The translations under genes and the position numbers were made by a program. A stretch of DNA of 64,000 bases from Enterobacter cancerogenus (GTDB lineage: Bacteria > Pseudomonadota > Gammaproteobacteria > Enterobacterales > Enterobacteriaceae). The stretch spans positions 4,757,735-4,821,734 of the forward strand of contig NZ_CP077290.1 of assembly GCF_019047785.1 (NCBI RefSeq). Direction: 5' to 3'. The notes under the pieces were generated by a model. It had not been told where the DNA came from. It did no database searches and saw only the letters and a program-made list of their open reading frames with translations. Positions 38,548-49,292 of the stretch are shown in pieces (position 1 is the stretch's first letter; every line of letters starts with the position of its first letter).

Positions 38548-41500
38548 ATGCGACTGGTGATTATCGGTAATGGAATGGCAGCAACGCGGCTGATTGCCTC
38601 CCTGACCGAGCGCGCGCCCGGTCGCTTTGCCATCACGGTCATTGGCGACGAGCCTGAACACGCCTACAACCGCATCCAGCTTTCGCCGGTGCTTGGCGGG
38701 GAAAAACAGGCGGCGACCCTTCGCCTGCAGGACGATGACTGGTATCGCCAGCGCGGCGTCACCGTCCTCAGAGGGGAAAAGGCAATTGCAGTGGACAGGG
38801 TGCGGCGGGAAGTGCACACCCGGCACCAGACCCTGCGTTGGGATGAACTGGTCTTTGCCACCGGATCACAGCCCATTGTTCCGCCGATACCCGGGCTTGA
38901 GGCACCGCACGTCTTCACGTTTCGCACCCTAGAGGATACCCGCGCGATTCTCGCCACGGACGGTCCTTCGGTGGTGTTGGGCGGCGGCGTGCTGGGCGTC
39001 GAGGCGGCTGCCGCGCTGGCGCGAACCGGTGACAACGTCACGCTGGTGCATCGCGGGCCGTGGCTGATGGATCAGCAGCTTGACCAGCAGGCAGGGCTGT
39101 TGCTGGAAGAGGCGCTGGCGGCGCGCGGCGTTCGCTGCGAACTCTCAACCGGGATCGTAGCCGTGGCGACCGACTCGGTCACGTTGCTTAACCAGCGGCG
39201 ACTTGATGCCGCTCGCGTTGTTCTCGCTACCGGCGTTCAGCCCGACGTCGCCCTGGCAAAGGCCAGCGGTCTGCGCTGCGCCCGGGGCATTGTGGTTAAC
39301 CATCAGATGCAAACCTCCGTCCCGCAGGTGAGCGCCATAGGCGAATGCTGCGAAATTGACGGGCAGACGTTTGGCCTGGTCGCCCCCTGTCTTGCCCAGG
39401 CGGATATCCTCGCCGCCCGGCTTGCCGGAGAGGTGGCGTCACCCTTTGCGCTGACCGACGGCGGCATGCGTCTCAAGGTTACCGGCGTGGAGTTGTTCAC
39501 CGCCGGACGCGCGGCCATGCAGCCTGACGATGTGGTCTGGAGCACGTGGGACCCGCTGACCCGGCACTACCGGCGTTTACTGATCCATCGCGGCGCGCTG
39601 GCAGGGGTGCTGCTGATGGGGGACTGCCGCAGCGCGGCGACATTTACCGATTTACTGGCTACGGCTGCTCCCGCACGCGTGGACTGGCTGTTCGATCAAT
39701 TCACGACGACGCAACCGCAGGTTGCAGGACACAACGCTATGACAAAACCTACGCTGGTGGTGGTTGGACACGGTATGGTCGGCCATCATTTCCTTGAAGA
39801 GTGCGTTAACCGTAACGTGCACACGGCTTATCAGATTGTGGTCCTTGGCGAAGAGCGCCATGCCGCTTACGACCGCGTCCACCTGTCAGAGTATTTTGGC
39901 GGGCGCAGCGCCGACTCCCTCTCGCTGGTCGAAGGCGATTTCTTTGCCGATAACGGCATTGAGCTGCGCCTGTCGCAGCAGGTGGTGGCTATCGATCGCG
40001 ACGCACGCGTAGTGCGAACCGCCAGCGGGCACGAAACCCACTGGGACAAACTGGTGCTCGCCACCGGCTCGTATCCGTTCGTTCCGCCGGTGCCGGGCAA
40101 CGATCTGCCGGGCTGCTTTGTCTACCGCACCCTCGACGACCTCGATAGCATTGCCGCACGGGCTAAGCATGCGCGTCGTGGTGTGGTGATCGGCGGCGGC
40201 CTGCTGGGGCTGGAGGCCGCCAACGCCCTCAGGCAGCTTGGGCTTAAGACCGACGTGGTGGAGTTCGCGCCCAATCTGATGGCGGTGCAGCTCGATAACG
40301 ACGGCGCGGCAATGCTGCGTAAGAAAATTGAGGCGCTCGGCGTAGGGGTCCACACCGGGAAAGCCACCACTGAGATTGCGCGCACCGATGATGGTCTGGT
40401 TCTGCGTTTCGCCGACGGTGGCACGCTTGAAACGGATATCGTGGTCTTTTCCGCCGGGATCCGCCCGCAGGATGCGCTGGCGCGCACCAGCGGCCTGACG
40501 ACAGGCGAGCGCGGAGGGATTGGCATTAATGACCAGTGCCGGACATCCGATCCTGACGTGTTCGCCGTCGGGGAGTGCGCGCTGTGGGAAGGTAAAATCT
40601 TCGGCCTGGTGGCACCAGGATACCAGATGGCGCGCGTCGCGGCGGCGGCGCTGGCAGGAGAAGAAACACAGTTTACGGGTGCCGACATGAGCACCAAACT
40701 GAAGCTGCTCGGCGTGGACGTGGCCTCGTTTGGCGATGCCCATGGCCGTACGCCGGGGGCGTTAAGCTACCAGTGGACCCACGGCCCGCAGCAAGTCTAT
40801 AAAAAAATTGTGGTCAGCCACGACGGGAAAACCCTGCTCGGAGGCGTGCTGGTGGGCGATGCCAGTGAATATGCCACCCTGGTGCAGATGATGCTCAACG
40901 GGATTAGCCTGCCGAAAGAGCCGGAAACGCTGATTCTGCCTGCGTTGTCCGGCAGTGCGCCAAAAGCGCTGGGCGTCGCGGCGCTGCCGGAAAACGCGCA
41001 GATCTGTTCCTGCCATAACGTCAGCAAAGGCGATATCTGCCGGGCCGTAAGCGACGGGGCGATGGATATGGGAGCCATTAAACAGTGCACCAAAGCGGCT
41101 ACGGGCTGCGGCGGCTGTAGTGCCCTGGTTAAACAGGTGATGGAGTTCCAGCTTGCCGGGCAGGGCGTAGAGGTGAAAAAGGATATCTGCGAACACTTCC
41201 CGTACTCGCGTCAGGAGATCTACCACCTCGTTCGCGTGAATCATATACGCACCTTCGAACAGCTGATTGGTCGCTATGGTCACGGGCACGGGTGTGAAAT
41301 TTGCAAACCGCTGGTTGGCTCGGTGCTGGCCTCGTGCTGGAACGAGTATCTGCTTAAACCGGCACATCTGCCGCTGCAGGACACCAACGACCGCTACTTT
41401 GCCAACATCCAGAAAGACGGTACCTACTCCATCGTGCCGCGTATGCCTGCCGGGGAGGTCTCTGCCGACGGGCTGATTGCCATCGGCCAGATTGCGAAGC

Positions 41501-42537
41501 GCTACAGCCTGTACAGTAAGATCACCGGCGGGCAGCGTATCGACCTGTTTGGCGCGACGCTCGACCAGCTGCCGGCGATCTGGCAGGCGCTGGTGGAGGC
41601 CGGGTTTGAGACCGGGCACGCCTACGGTAAGTCGCTGCGCACGGTGAAATCCTGCGTGGGGTCCACCTGGTGTCGCTACGGCGTGCAGGACTCCACGGGT
41701 CTCGCGGTAAAACTGGAGCACCGCTACAAAGGCCTGCGGGCACCGCATAAGATAAAAATGGCGGTTTCCGGCTGTACCCGCGAGTGCGCCGAGGCGCAGA
41801 GCAAAGATGTCGGGGTGATCGCCACGGACAAAGGCTGGAATCTCTACCTTTGCGGCAACGGCGGGATGAAACCGCGCCACGCGGATCTCTTCGCCAGCGA
41901 CCTGGATGAAGAGACGCTGATCCGCACCGTCGACCGCTTCCTGATGTTCTATATCCGCACGGCGGATCGCCTGCAGCGCACCAGCACCTGGATGGACAAT
42001 CTTGAGGGCGGCCTCGACTATCTGCGCCAGGTCATTATTGATGACAGCCTGGGTATTGCGCACGAACTGGAGCAGGAGATGGCCCGGGTGGTGGACACCT
42101 ACCAGTGCGAATGGCAAACCACGCTCAGCGATCCAAACCGCCTGGCGCTGTTCCGCACCGAAGTGAACAGTCAGCCCACGGATGAAAACAAACGCTGGCA
42201 GGCGATCTGCGGACTGGAGGATATTCCCGAGCAGGCGGGGATCGGCGCGCGCCTGGGGCGGAAATCGATCGCGCTGTTCCGCTTTGGTCAGTCGGTTTAT
42301 GCCCTTGATGACCGCGAGCCAGGCAGCCGCGCCAACGTGCTCTCGCGCGGTATTCTGGGCGATGCGGGCGGCGAACCCGTGGTGATCTCGCCCCTGTATA
42401 AGCTGCGTATTCGCCTGCGCGACGGGCGTCAGTTTGACAGCGGCGAGCCTGCCGTGCGCGCGTGGCCGGTAAAAATTGAGAACGGCAAAGTGTGGGTGGG
42501 CAACGAAGAGCTGGTTATGCGCGCGGAGGCATCATGA
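38548..42537 (+). CDS. nasB: NasC-NasB fusion: flavoprotein module plus NADH-dependent assimilatory nitrite reductase with NirD-like tail
   Basis: A single open frame of 1329 residues with AGGAGG before the ATG. Residues 1-397 are an FAD/NAD(P) oxidoreductase like Klebsiella NasC, the electron-transfer partner of NasA. Residue 398 (MTKPTLVVVG, 39739) starts a NirB-type reductase: FAD/NADH domains, a BFD-like [2Fe-2S] segment (CSCHNVSKGD near 820; CGGC), then the siroheme/[4Fe-4S] cysteines (SCVGSTWC near 1035, SGCTRECAEA near 1074). About 1215-1329 form a NirD-like domain without Rieske ligands. An internal SD-like AGGA precedes codon 398, so separate NasB could also be made. Overlaps nasA by ATGA. 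Confidence 0.92.
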   Translation: MRLVIIGNGMAATRLIASLTERAPGRFAITVIGDEPEHAYNRIQLSPVLGGEKQAATLRLQDDDWYRQRGVTVLRGEKAIAVDRVRREVHTRHQTLRWDELVFATGSQPIVPPIPGLEAPHVFTFRTLEDTRAILATDGPSVVLGGGVLGVEAAAALARTGDNVTLVHRGPWLMDQQLDQQAGLLLEEALAARGVRCELSTGIVAVATDSVTLLNQRRLDAARVVLATGVQPDVALAKASGLRCARGIVVNHQMQTSVPQVSAIGECCEIDGQTFGLVAPCLAQADILAARLAGEVASPFALTDGGMRLKVTGVELFTAGRAAMQPDDVVWSTWDPLTRHYRRLLIHRGALAGVLLMGDCRSAATFTDLLATAAPARVDWLFDQFTTTQPQVAGHNAMTKPTLVVVGHGMVGHHFLEECVNRNVHTAYQIVVLGEERHAAYDRVHLSEYFGGRSADSLSLVEGDFFADNGIELRLSQQVVAIDRDARVVRTASGHETHWDKLVLATGSYPFVPPVPGNDLPGCFVYRTLDDLDSIAARAKHARRGVVIGGGLLGLEAANALRQLGLKTDVVEFAPNLMAVQLDNDGAAMLRKKIEALGVGVHTGKATTEIARTDDGLVLRFADGGTLETDIVVFSAGIRPQDALARTSGLTTGERGGIGINDQCRTSDPDVFAVGECALWEGKIFGLVAPGYQMARVAAAALAGEETQFTGADMSTKLKLLGVDVASFGDAHGRTPGALSYQWTHGPQQVYKKIVVSHDGKTLLGGVLVGDASEYATLVQMMLNGISLPKEPETLILPALSGSAPKALGVAALPENAQICSCHNVSKGDICRAVSDGAMDMGAIKQCTKAATGCGGCSALVKQVMEFQLAGQGVEVKKDICEHFPYSRQEIYHLVRVNHIRTFEQLIGRYGHGHGCEICKPLVGSVLASCWNEYLLKPAHLPLQDTNDRYFANIQKDGTYSIVPRMPAGEVSADGLIAIGQIAKRYSLYSKITGGQRIDLFGATLDQLPAIWQALVEAGFETGHAYGKSLRTVKSCVGSTWCRYGVQDSTGLAVKLEHRYKGLRAPHKIKMAVSGCTRECAEAQSKDVGVIATDKGWNLYLCGNGGMKPRHADLFASDLDEETLIRTVDRFLMFYIRTADRLQRTSTWMDNLEGGLDYLRQVIIDDSLGIAHELEQEMARVVDTYQCEWQTTLSDPNRLALFRTEVNSQPTDENKRWQAICGLEDIPEQAGIGARLGRKSIALFRFGQSVYALDDREPGSRANVLSRGILGDAGGEPVVISPLYKLRIRLRDGRQFDSGEPAVRAWPVKIENGKVWVGNEELVMRAEAS

Positions 42538-45020
42538 ACGAGACCCGGACCACGTGCCCCTACTGCGGGGTGGGCTGCGGGGTGATCGCCCGAACGGAAG
42601 GTGAGAAGGTCACCGTGCGCGGCGACGAGCGCCATCCCGCCAACTATGGCAGGCTCTGCGTGAAAGGCTCGGCGTTAGGGGAAACCACCGGCCTGCAGGG
42701 GCGCTTATTGCGGCCCGTTGTCGACGGCCAGGAGGCCGACTGGCCGCAGGCGGTGCACGCCGCGGGCGAGCGGCTGCGGGACATTATCGACCGCTATGGC
42801 CCTCAGGCGGTGGCCTTTTACGCCTCCGGCCAGTTGCTCACCGAGGATTACTACGCGGCCAACAAGCTGATGAAGGGGTTTATCGGCGCGGCCAATATCG
42901 ATACCAACTCCCGGCTGTGTATGTCCTCCGCCGTCGTGGGCTACAAGCGGGCGTTTGGCGAAGACGTGGTGCCGTGCAGTTACGAGGACATCGAAAACAG
43001 CGATCTGGTGGTGCTGGTCGGGTCGAACGCGGCCTGGACGCATCCGGTGCTGTATCAGCGGCTGGTGCAGGCGCGCCAGAGTCATCCGGCGATGCGGGTG
43101 GTGGTGATCGACCCGCGTAAAACCGCTACCTGCGATATCGCCGACCTGCATTTGGCGCTCAGACCCGGCAGCGACGCCGGGCTGTTCGTCGGCCTGCTCA
43201 ATCGCATCCAGGGAACCGCTGACTGGCCGGCTGAGCGGGTAGCGGAATTTTGCGATCTTTCAGCGGCAGCGATTAACCAGTTTTACGACATGTTTATCAC
43301 CGCACCCCGCGCCATCACGCTTTACACCATGGGGATCAACCAGTCGGCCAGCGGCAGTGATAAATGTAACGCCATCATTAACGTGCATCTCGCCAGCGGT
43401 AAATTCGCCCGGCAGGGCTGCGGCCCGTTTTCTCTGACCGGTCAGCCAAATGCCATGGGGGGCCGGGAAGTCGGCGGGCTGGCGAATCAGCTCGCGGCAC
43501 ATATGCATTTCGAGCCGGACGATCTCGCGCGGGTCGCCCGCTTCTGGGGAACGGAAAGGCTGGCGCAAACGCCGGGGCTGATGGCGGTGGAGTTATTCGA
43601 CGCCATCGCGCGAGGGGAGGTGAAAGCGGTGTGGATCATGGGCACCAACCCTGCGGTGTCGATGCCGGACAGCCACGCCGTGTGTCAGGCGCTGGCAGCC
43701 TGCCCGCTGGTGATCGTCTCTGAGGTCATGCAGGAGACAGATACCAGCCGGTTGGCCCACATTCGCTTCCCGGCGCTGGGATGGGGAGAGAAAAACGGAA
43801 CGGTGACCAACTCGGAGCGTCGCATCTCGCGCCAGCGTTCCTTTCTGCCCGCACCCGGCGAGGCGAAAGCGGACTGGTGGATTATCGCGCAGGTGGCCAC
43901 GGCCCTCGGCTACAGCGCGGCGTTTGGCTGGGAACATCCCCATGAGATTTTTTGCGAGCATGCCGCGCTGACCGCCTTTGAGAACAACGGCGAGCGGGCG
44001 CTAAACCTGCACGCGCTTGCCGCCCTGACGCGCGAGGCGTGGGATGACCTGGAACCGTACCAGTGGCCGACAGGGGCGTTCCCGCGCCGGGACATCGTAC
44101 CGGTAGAGCCTCAGCCGCACGGCGCAACGCCGGATGTGCTCTATCCGCTGGTGCTGAACACCGGACGCATCCGCGATCAGTGGCATACCATGACCCGCAC
44201 GGGCTACGTTCCCAGGCTGATGCAGCACATTGCCGAGCCGCAGGTTGAGGTGTTTCCGACCGACGCGTTGCGTTTTGCCCTGCACGACGGCGGGTTGGCG
44301 CGGATCAGCTCGCCGCGCGGCGTGATGGTCGCCAGAGTGTGCATCACTACCCACCCGCGCGAAGGGGAACTGTTTGCCCCGATGCACTGGAACAACCAGT
44401 TTGCCCGGCAGGGCAAGGTGAACGCCCTGGTTGCCGGGCGTTGCGACCCGTTATCCGGCCAGCCGGAGAGCAAGCAAACCGCCGTGCGGATCGCGCCCTG
44501 GCAGCCCGCCTGGCAGGGCGAGTTGTATGCCCGCGAAATGCCCGCGCTGCCACCTTTCGTACACGGGTGGCGCAAGGCGACACGGCTGACGGTCGCGGGA
44601 GATAAGCCGCTGCTGGCGTGGGCTATTGATTACAGCACCGCGCAGGGCTGGCAGGTACAAATTGCCCGTGCCGGTGAGCGGGGGAGCGTACTGGCCTGGC
44701 ACGACGGGGCGCTGATGCTCGGCTTCTGGGAAAGCTCCGGTTTGCCGGAACTGGCGCACGGGTTTATCGAAGAGGCGTTCCGCGCCGCCCCCGTTCAGCT
44801 GGCGGAACGTCATGCGTTGCTCCACGGCCAGCCGCCCGGCGCACGCCTGGATCCGGGGCGCATCATCTGTAGCTGTTTTAACGTCGGCGAAAACACCATT
44901 CGCGAGGCGATTGCCGGTGGCTGCGATTCCGCTGCGGCGCTGGGGGTAAAGCTGCGCTGTGGGACCAACTGCGGATCCTGCGTGCCGGAGCTGAAAGGCT
45001 TCTTTGGGGTGAAGGCGTAA
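42534..45020 (+). CDS. nasA: Assimilatory nitrate reductase catalytic subunit NasA
   Basis: Cytoplasmic molybdenum enzyme reducing nitrate to nitrite for nitrogen assimilation, 828 residues. An N-terminal [4Fe-4S] site is formed by C8, C11, C15 and C42. The Mo-ligand Cys candidate is in SRLCMSSAVVG, and bis-MGD-binding segments follow (MGTNPAVSMPDS, FALHDGGLARI). A C-terminal BFD-like [2Fe-2S] domain (about 775-828; CSCFNVGENTI and CGTNCGSC) is typical of NasA. Start overlaps the nitrite reductase stop (ATGA). Last gene of the nas operon. Confidence 0.94.
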   Translation: MNETRTTCPYCGVGCGVIARTEGEKVTVRGDERHPANYGRLCVKGSALGETTGLQGRLLRPVVDGQEADWPQAVHAAGERLRDIIDRYGPQAVAFYASGQLLTEDYYAANKLMKGFIGAANIDTNSRLCMSSAVVGYKRAFGEDVVPCSYEDIENSDLVVLVGSNAAWTHPVLYQRLVQARQSHPAMRVVVIDPRKTATCDIADLHLALRPGSDAGLFVGLLNRIQGTADWPAERVAEFCDLSAAAINQFYDMFITAPRAITLYTMGINQSASGSDKCNAIINVHLASGKFARQGCGPFSLTGQPNAMGGREVGGLANQLAAHMHFEPDDLARVARFWGTERLAQTPGLMAVELFDAIARGEVKAVWIMGTNPAVSMPDSHAVCQALAACPLVIVSEVMQETDTSRLAHIRFPALGWGEKNGTVTNSERRISRQRSFLPAPGEAKADWWIIAQVATALGYSAAFGWEHPHEIFCEHAALTAFENNGERALNLHALAALTREAWDDLEPYQWPTGAFPRRDIVPVEPQPHGATPDVLYPLVLNTGRIRDQWHTMTRTGYVPRLMQHIAEPQVEVFPTDALRFALHDGGLARISSPRGVMVARVCITTHPREGELFAPMHWNNQFARQGKVNALVAGRCDPLSGQPESKQTAVRIAPWQPAWQGELYAREMPALPPFVHGWRKATRLTVAGDKPLLAWAIDYSTAQGWQVQIARAGERGSVLAWHDGALMLGFWESSGLPELAHGFIEEAFRAAPVQLAERHALLHGQPPGARLDPGRIICSCFNVGENTIREAIAGGCDSAAALGVKLRCGTNCGSCVPELKGFFGVKA

Positions 45021-45134
45021 AGGCGGTGGGCGTTTCAGGTTATTCCTGAAATTCGCGTTCAGGCTGTATTTCTTCGCCCGGGACGTTAAGCTATAACCGT
45101 CTTCTTACTCAAACAGGCGCTTATCACGACGTTG

Positions 45135-46541
45135 ATGGTTGTATCGCCCCGCATTCGTTCGCTGTTTTTCCTTCCTCTCCTGTCGGCCGGAGCCGTTTAC
45201 GGTGCGCCGAATTCCTTTGTCCAGCAGGCGCAAAATCCGTTTGATAACAACGGAGATTCGCTGCCGGACCTCGGACTTGCCAAACCCACTTCCGAAGGCG
45301 AAAAGCACCTCGCCGAAATGGCAAAGGCGTTTGGCGAGGCCAGCATGACCGATAACGGCTTGACGACGGGCGAGCAGGCCCGGCAGTTTGCGTTTGGCAA
45401 GGTGCGTGATGCGGTGAGCGGCGAGGTGAATGAGCAGATTGAATCCTGGCTTTCGCCCTGGGGCAACGCCAGCGTCAATGTGCGGGTGGACGATAACGGA
45501 ACCTTCAACGGCAGCAGCGGGAGCTGGTTTATCCCCTGGAACGATAACAACCGCTATCTGAGCTGGAGTCAGCTTGGCCTGACGCAGCAAACCGACGGGC
45601 TGGTAAGCAACGCCGGGGTCGGCCAGCGCTGGGTCGCCGGAAACTGGCTGCTGGGCTACAACACCTTTTATGACAACCTGCTGGACGAAAATCTTCAGCG
45701 CGCCGGGCTGGGGGCAGAGGCCTGGGGGCAAAACCTGCGGCTTTCCGCCAACTACTATCAGCCGTTTGCCGGCTGGCGAGACGATTCAGACGTGCAGGAG
45801 CAGCGTATGGCCCGCGGGTACGACGTCACGGCTAAAGCCTGGCTGCCGTGGTTCCATCATCTGAATACCAGCGTCAGCTTCGAGCAGTATTTTGGCGACA
45901 GCGTGGATCTCTTTAACAGCGGAACCGGCTATCACAATCCGATGGCGGTCAATCTGGGGCTGGACTACACCCCCGTGCCGCTGGTGACAATCTCTGCCGC
46001 CCACAAGCAGGGGGAGAGCGGGGTCAGCCAGAACAACCTTGGGCTGAAGCTCAACTATCGGTTTGGCGTACCGCTGGCGAAGCAGTTGTCTGCCGGAGAG
46101 GTGGCGGCAACGCGATCGCTTCGGGGCAGCCGCTATGATCCTGCCGAACGTAACAGCCTGCCGGTAATGGAGTTCCGCCAGCGCAAAACGCTGTCGGTCT
46201 ACCTGGCGACGCCGCCGTGGGATTTAAAAGGTGGCGAAACGGTGATGCTCAAGCTGCAGATCCGCAGCACGCACGGTATTCGTCAGCTTCACTGGCAGGG
46301 AGATACGCAGGCGCTGAGCCTGACGTCGCCGGCCAACAGTACCAGCAGCGACGGCTGGAGCATTATTATCCCGGCATGGGACGCGCGCGAAGGGGCGACC
46401 AACCGCTGGCGGCTGTCGGTAGTGGCGGAAGATAAAGACGGGCAGCGCGTCTCTTCCAATGAGATCACGCTAACGGTGGTGCAGCCGCTTGTGGTCATGC
46501 CTGACGACGACCCGCGGTGGAAGCTGCTGCCTGATGACTGA
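45135..46541 (+). CDS. ychO: Inverse-autotransporter-type outer-membrane protein YchO
   Basis: A 468-residue member of the intimin/invasin family lacking a long passenger. A signal peptide (ending AVYG) is followed by the inverse-autotransporter beta-barrel (about 60-320: NEQIESWLSPWGNASVNV, LGYNTFYDNLL, GYDVTAKAWLPWF) and a C-terminal domain beginning about residue 355. E. coli YchO influences adhesion and biofilm in avian strains. The ATG at 45135 is chosen over a TTG at 45132; the ribosome-binding site is weak. Located next to narL as in E. coli. Confidence 0.9.
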   Translation: MVVSPRIRSLFFLPLLSAGAVYGAPNSFVQQAQNPFDNNGDSLPDLGLAKPTSEGEKHLAEMAKAFGEASMTDNGLTTGEQARQFAFGKVRDAVSGEVNEQIESWLSPWGNASVNVRVDDNGTFNGSSGSWFIPWNDNNRYLSWSQLGLTQQTDGLVSNAGVGQRWVAGNWLLGYNTFYDNLLDENLQRAGLGAEAWGQNLRLSANYYQPFAGWRDDSDVQEQRMARGYDVTAKAWLPWFHHLNTSVSFEQYFGDSVDLFNSGTGYHNPMAVNLGLDYTPVPLVTISAAHKQGESGVSQNNLGLKLNYRFGVPLAKQLSAGEVAATRSLRGSRYDPAERNSLPVMEFRQRKTLSVYLATPPWDLKGGETVMLKLQIRSTHGIRQLHWQGDTQALSLTSPANSTSSDGWSIIIPAWDAREGATNRWRLSVVAEDKDGQRVSSNEITLTVVQPLVVMPDDDPRWKLLPDD

Positions 46542-46543
46542 AA

Positions 46544-47194
46544 TTAAAAAATACGCTCCTGATGAACCCACACGGCGGCTTCTACGCGGGATTTTAACTT
46601 CATTTTTTTCAGCATGTGCTTCACATGCACTTTAACCGTGCTTTCGGTGATGTCGAGGCGACGAGCGATCATCTTGTTCGGCAGCCCCTGGGCAATCAGC
46701 TTGAGGATGTCGCGCTCGCGCGGGGTAAGCTGGCTGACGTCGCGGTCAGAGGTGGCGCGGTTCGCGCGTAAGCTGGCGGCCAGCACCGGGGTTAACGCTT
46801 CGCTCAGAACCATTTCACCGGCGGCGGCCTGCTGCAGCGCCTTGAGCAGATCTTCTGGCTCCATATCTTTCAGCAGATAACCATCCGCGCCGCGCTTCAG
46901 CGCCGTGACCACGTCTTCTTCATGGTTCGACACGCTGAACACCACCACGCGGCCTGAAAGCGATTTTTCACGCAGCTTGTCGAGCGTCTCCAGACCGTTC
47001 ATGCCTGGCATATTAAGATCGAGCAGGATCAAATCAGGATCGAGCGATTCGGCAAGCTCAATACCCTGTTCGCCGTTGCTGGCTTCGCCGACGACGGTAA
47101 TATCCGGTGCCATGCTGACGAGCTGTTTCACGCCGGTACGCAGCATCGGATGATCGTCGATCAACAGGATAGAGGCCGGTTCCTGATTAGTCAT
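46544..47194 (-). CDS. narL: Nitrate/nitrite response regulator NarL
   Basis: DNA-binding response regulator activating nar genes and repressing alternative respiratory genes when nitrate is present. The 216-residue protein has a receiver domain with phosphorylated Asp59 ([13 protein letters not shown]) and a LuxR/FixJ helix-turn-helix ([35 protein letters not shown]). Its start overlaps the narX stop by eight bases, so the pair is cotranscribed. Confidence 0.97.
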   Translation of the reverse strand: MTNQEPASILLIDDHPMLRTGVKQLVSMAPDITVVGEASNGEQGIELAESLDPDLILLDLNMPGMNGLETLDKLREKSLSGRVVVFSVSNHEEDVVTALKRGADGYLLKDMEPEDLLKALQQAAAGEMVLSEALTPVLAASLRANRATSDRDVSQLTPRERDILKLIAQGLPNKMIARRLDITESTVKVHVKHMLKKMKLKSRVEAAVWVHQERIF

Positions 47195-48983
47195 GGTTTT
47201 CTCCTTGAGAAGTGATAAGGGACTTTTCGGGTATAAAAGTGACCACTACTTCGGTACCACCAGACTCTCCCCGGCGAACCTGGCAATCACCGCGCAGGCT
47301 TTGCGCGCGGTCTCGCATGATGATTAAACCATAGTGGTTAGTTCTCTCGGCATTTTCCGGCACGCCGCAGCCGTTATCCTGAACCGTGAGCCTGACCTGA
47401 TTATCGTGCGGGCTGACGGTGACGGTGACCGCCGTCGCGTTAGCATGTTTGAGCACGTTGCTCAGCGCTTCACGGGCGATTTGCAGTAAATGGATGGCCT
47501 GATGGGATGGCACAAACCGCGGCGGCAGCTGGTAATCCAGCTTCACCGGGAACCCCAGTCGGGCGCTAAATTCCTGGCAGCTGGACTCCAGCGCGGGGCG
47601 CAGGCCAGGCTCGGTAAGTTGCAGGCGGAACGTGGTAAGCAGTTCTCGCAACTGCACCCAGGAGGTGTTCAGTTCATTGCGGATCTGGCTCAGCAGCTGT
47701 TTGTTGCTCTCGGGCATCCCGGTGTCCTGCATCTGCAGACAGCTTACCTGCATTTTCATGCAGGAGAGGGACTGGGCGATAGAGTCGTGCAGCTCGCGGG
47801 CGATGGTGGCACGCTCCTCCATTACGATCAGCTGCTGCTGTTTCTCCTGATGCCGGTCAAGTGCCAGGGTGGCCGTCAGCTGTTCCACCAGCGTATCAAC
47901 CAGCTGCTGCTGATCGTGGCTGAGATGTCGGCCTGCCGGCAGCGTAGCCAGTAAGATCCCGTATTGCGTATGGCTGTCGGTCAGACGCCACTTCAGCGTG
48001 GTCCCGCTGGTGGAGAGCGGCGGCAGACCGCGCGGGCAGAGGTGACACCCTTTCTCATCGCAGGAGAGATCGGACTGGCAGGTGAACTCCTGATGGTTTT
48101 CTTCGTCTTCCACGTCGTAAACGCGCAGTTCAAGGTCGTGGAGCATCGTCAGGTTTTGCAGGCCGTTAAGCACCGGCGAGAGCCGCTCGCACAGCGGAAC
48201 CTGCATATGCAGGCGACGGTTTGCCTGCCACAGAAACGAGAGGATTTCGTTTTTCTGCTCAAGCCCGGCTGTTTTTTCCTGCACGCGCTGCTCCAGCACG
48301 GCGTAACTCTCGGACAGCTCCTCGGACATGGTGTTGAGGGCCTGTCCCAGCATCGCCATTTCGTTACGGCCACTGATGTGGGCGCGCTGGGAAAAATCGC
48401 GCTCGGCAACCGCCCGGGCCATCGCCAGCAGCTGTTTCCAAGGATTCAGCAGGCGCGCGCGCAGCCAGACGATGGTGAAGATCAGCAGCAGGCCCATAAA
48501 TGCCGCCATCGCCCGGTGGACCATGACCACCCGGTCAATACGCAGTTCGGTCGTTTGATCAAAAGAGGAGACCAGCTTATCAATGCGTGAGACAAAACCG
48601 GCCACGTCCTGGGCCACGGTTTCGGGGCTTTTTGCCCGCTTTAACCCTGGCTCCAGCTGGGAGTGCCAGTAGTGTTGTAAGGATTTCAGCTGCGGCTCTT
48701 GCCCGTCGCGGATCGCGGCTTTTTCCAGTTCAGGGCTAAAGGCCGTGCGCTCCATGTCGTCGATCAGCGTCTGGTGCGCAGGCGTCAGCGGCACCGAGGC
48801 CAGCAAACGGTAACTCTGCATGCGTAGCGAGCCTGCCTCGTTGATGGCATGCGCATTACCCTGTACCCCCTGTACCAGCCAGCCAGAGATAGCCATGCCG
48901 GTCACGCCAATGGCGGTAGACAGCAAAACGATAAGCGCAAGCTGGTTGACCAGCGTCAGCGGGGATAAACATCTTTTTAACAT
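47187..48983 (-). CDS. narX: Nitrate/nitrite sensor histidine kinase NarX
   Basis: A 598-residue membrane sensor as in E. coli. A periplasmic nitrate-sensing domain with the P-box ([15 protein letters not shown]) lies between two membrane helices; then come HAMP, a central cysteine cluster ([15 protein letters not shown]), the HisKA_3 dimerization segment with the phosphorylated His ([12 protein letters not shown]), and the ATPase domain ([11 protein letters not shown]). The start at 48983 ([14 protein letters not shown]) matches E. coli; upstream in-frame ATGs add a non-homologous leader. Confidence 0.97.
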   Translation of the reverse strand: MLKRCLSPLTLVNQLALIVLLSTAIGVTGMAISGWLVQGVQGNAHAINEAGSLRMQSYRLLASVPLTPAHQTLIDDMERTAFSPELEKAAIRDGQEPQLKSLQHYWHSQLEPGLKRAKSPETVAQDVAGFVSRIDKLVSSFDQTTELRIDRVVMVHRAMAAFMGLLLIFTIVWLRARLLNPWKQLLAMARAVAERDFSQRAHISGRNEMAMLGQALNTMSEELSESYAVLEQRVQEKTAGLEQKNEILSFLWQANRRLHMQVPLCERLSPVLNGLQNLTMLHDLELRVYDVEDEENHQEFTCQSDLSCDEKGCHLCPRGLPPLSTSGTTLKWRLTDSHTQYGILLATLPAGRHLSHDQQQLVDTLVEQLTATLALDRHQEKQQQLIVMEERATIARELHDSIAQSLSCMKMQVSCLQMQDTGMPESNKQLLSQIRNELNTSWVQLRELLTTFRLQLTEPGLRPALESSCQEFSARLGFPVKLDYQLPPRFVPSHQAIHLLQIAREALSNVLKHANATAVTVTVSPHDNQVRLTVQDNGCGVPENAERTNHYGLIIMRDRAQSLRGDCQVRRGESGGTEVVVTFIPEKSLITSQGENHD

Positions 48984-49292
48984 AGGCTTGCCGGGCTCCT
49001 GACGTGACCTGACTGCAGGAATGGCGCTATTCTGTTCCATACCCTGGAGTATACCCATACCAATAAAGGATTACCCCTAAATTGCCAACGGAGTAAGGGC
49101 AGGGAGGAGGGGATGAACGTAAAACGTCATTACCGTGAAAAACCACACCTTTTTTGCCGAAAACCTCTACTCACTAAGGGTAATGACTTTTTTTTCGCCG
49201 CAAATCCACCCACTTTTCCTTTGATTTATATCAACTTACCGCCGCCCTAAAACCCTAATGTTTGCAGCATCATTCGAGAATCAGAGGTGTCT
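48984..49292. other. Divergent narX-narK control region
   Basis: It contains two plus-strand NarL heptamers fitting TACYYMT: TACCCAT (49052-49058) and TACCCCT (49072-49078). A one-mismatch inverse heptamer AAGGGTA is near 49177-49183. A perfect FNR box follows at 49221-49234. This is the arrangement expected for a nitrate- and anaerobiosis-induced narK promoter. Confidence 0.65.
49221..49234 (+). promoter_or_regulatory. FNR box of narK
   Basis: TTGATTTATATCAA is a perfect match to TTGAT-N4-ATCAA. Its centre lies about 65 bases upstream of the narK start codon, compatible with a class II position near -41.5. Confidence 0.9.

Noticed and set aside
40762-42117. Antisense open frame of 451 codons opposite the nitrite reductase gene
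   Set aside because: No family resemblance, and the sense strand has clear siroheme and flavin motifs.
49165-49185. 7-2-7 NarL palindrome candidate TACTCAC/AAGGGTA before narK
   Set aside because: The spacing is one base rather than two, and both heptamers carry a mismatch; mentioned only as part of the control region.
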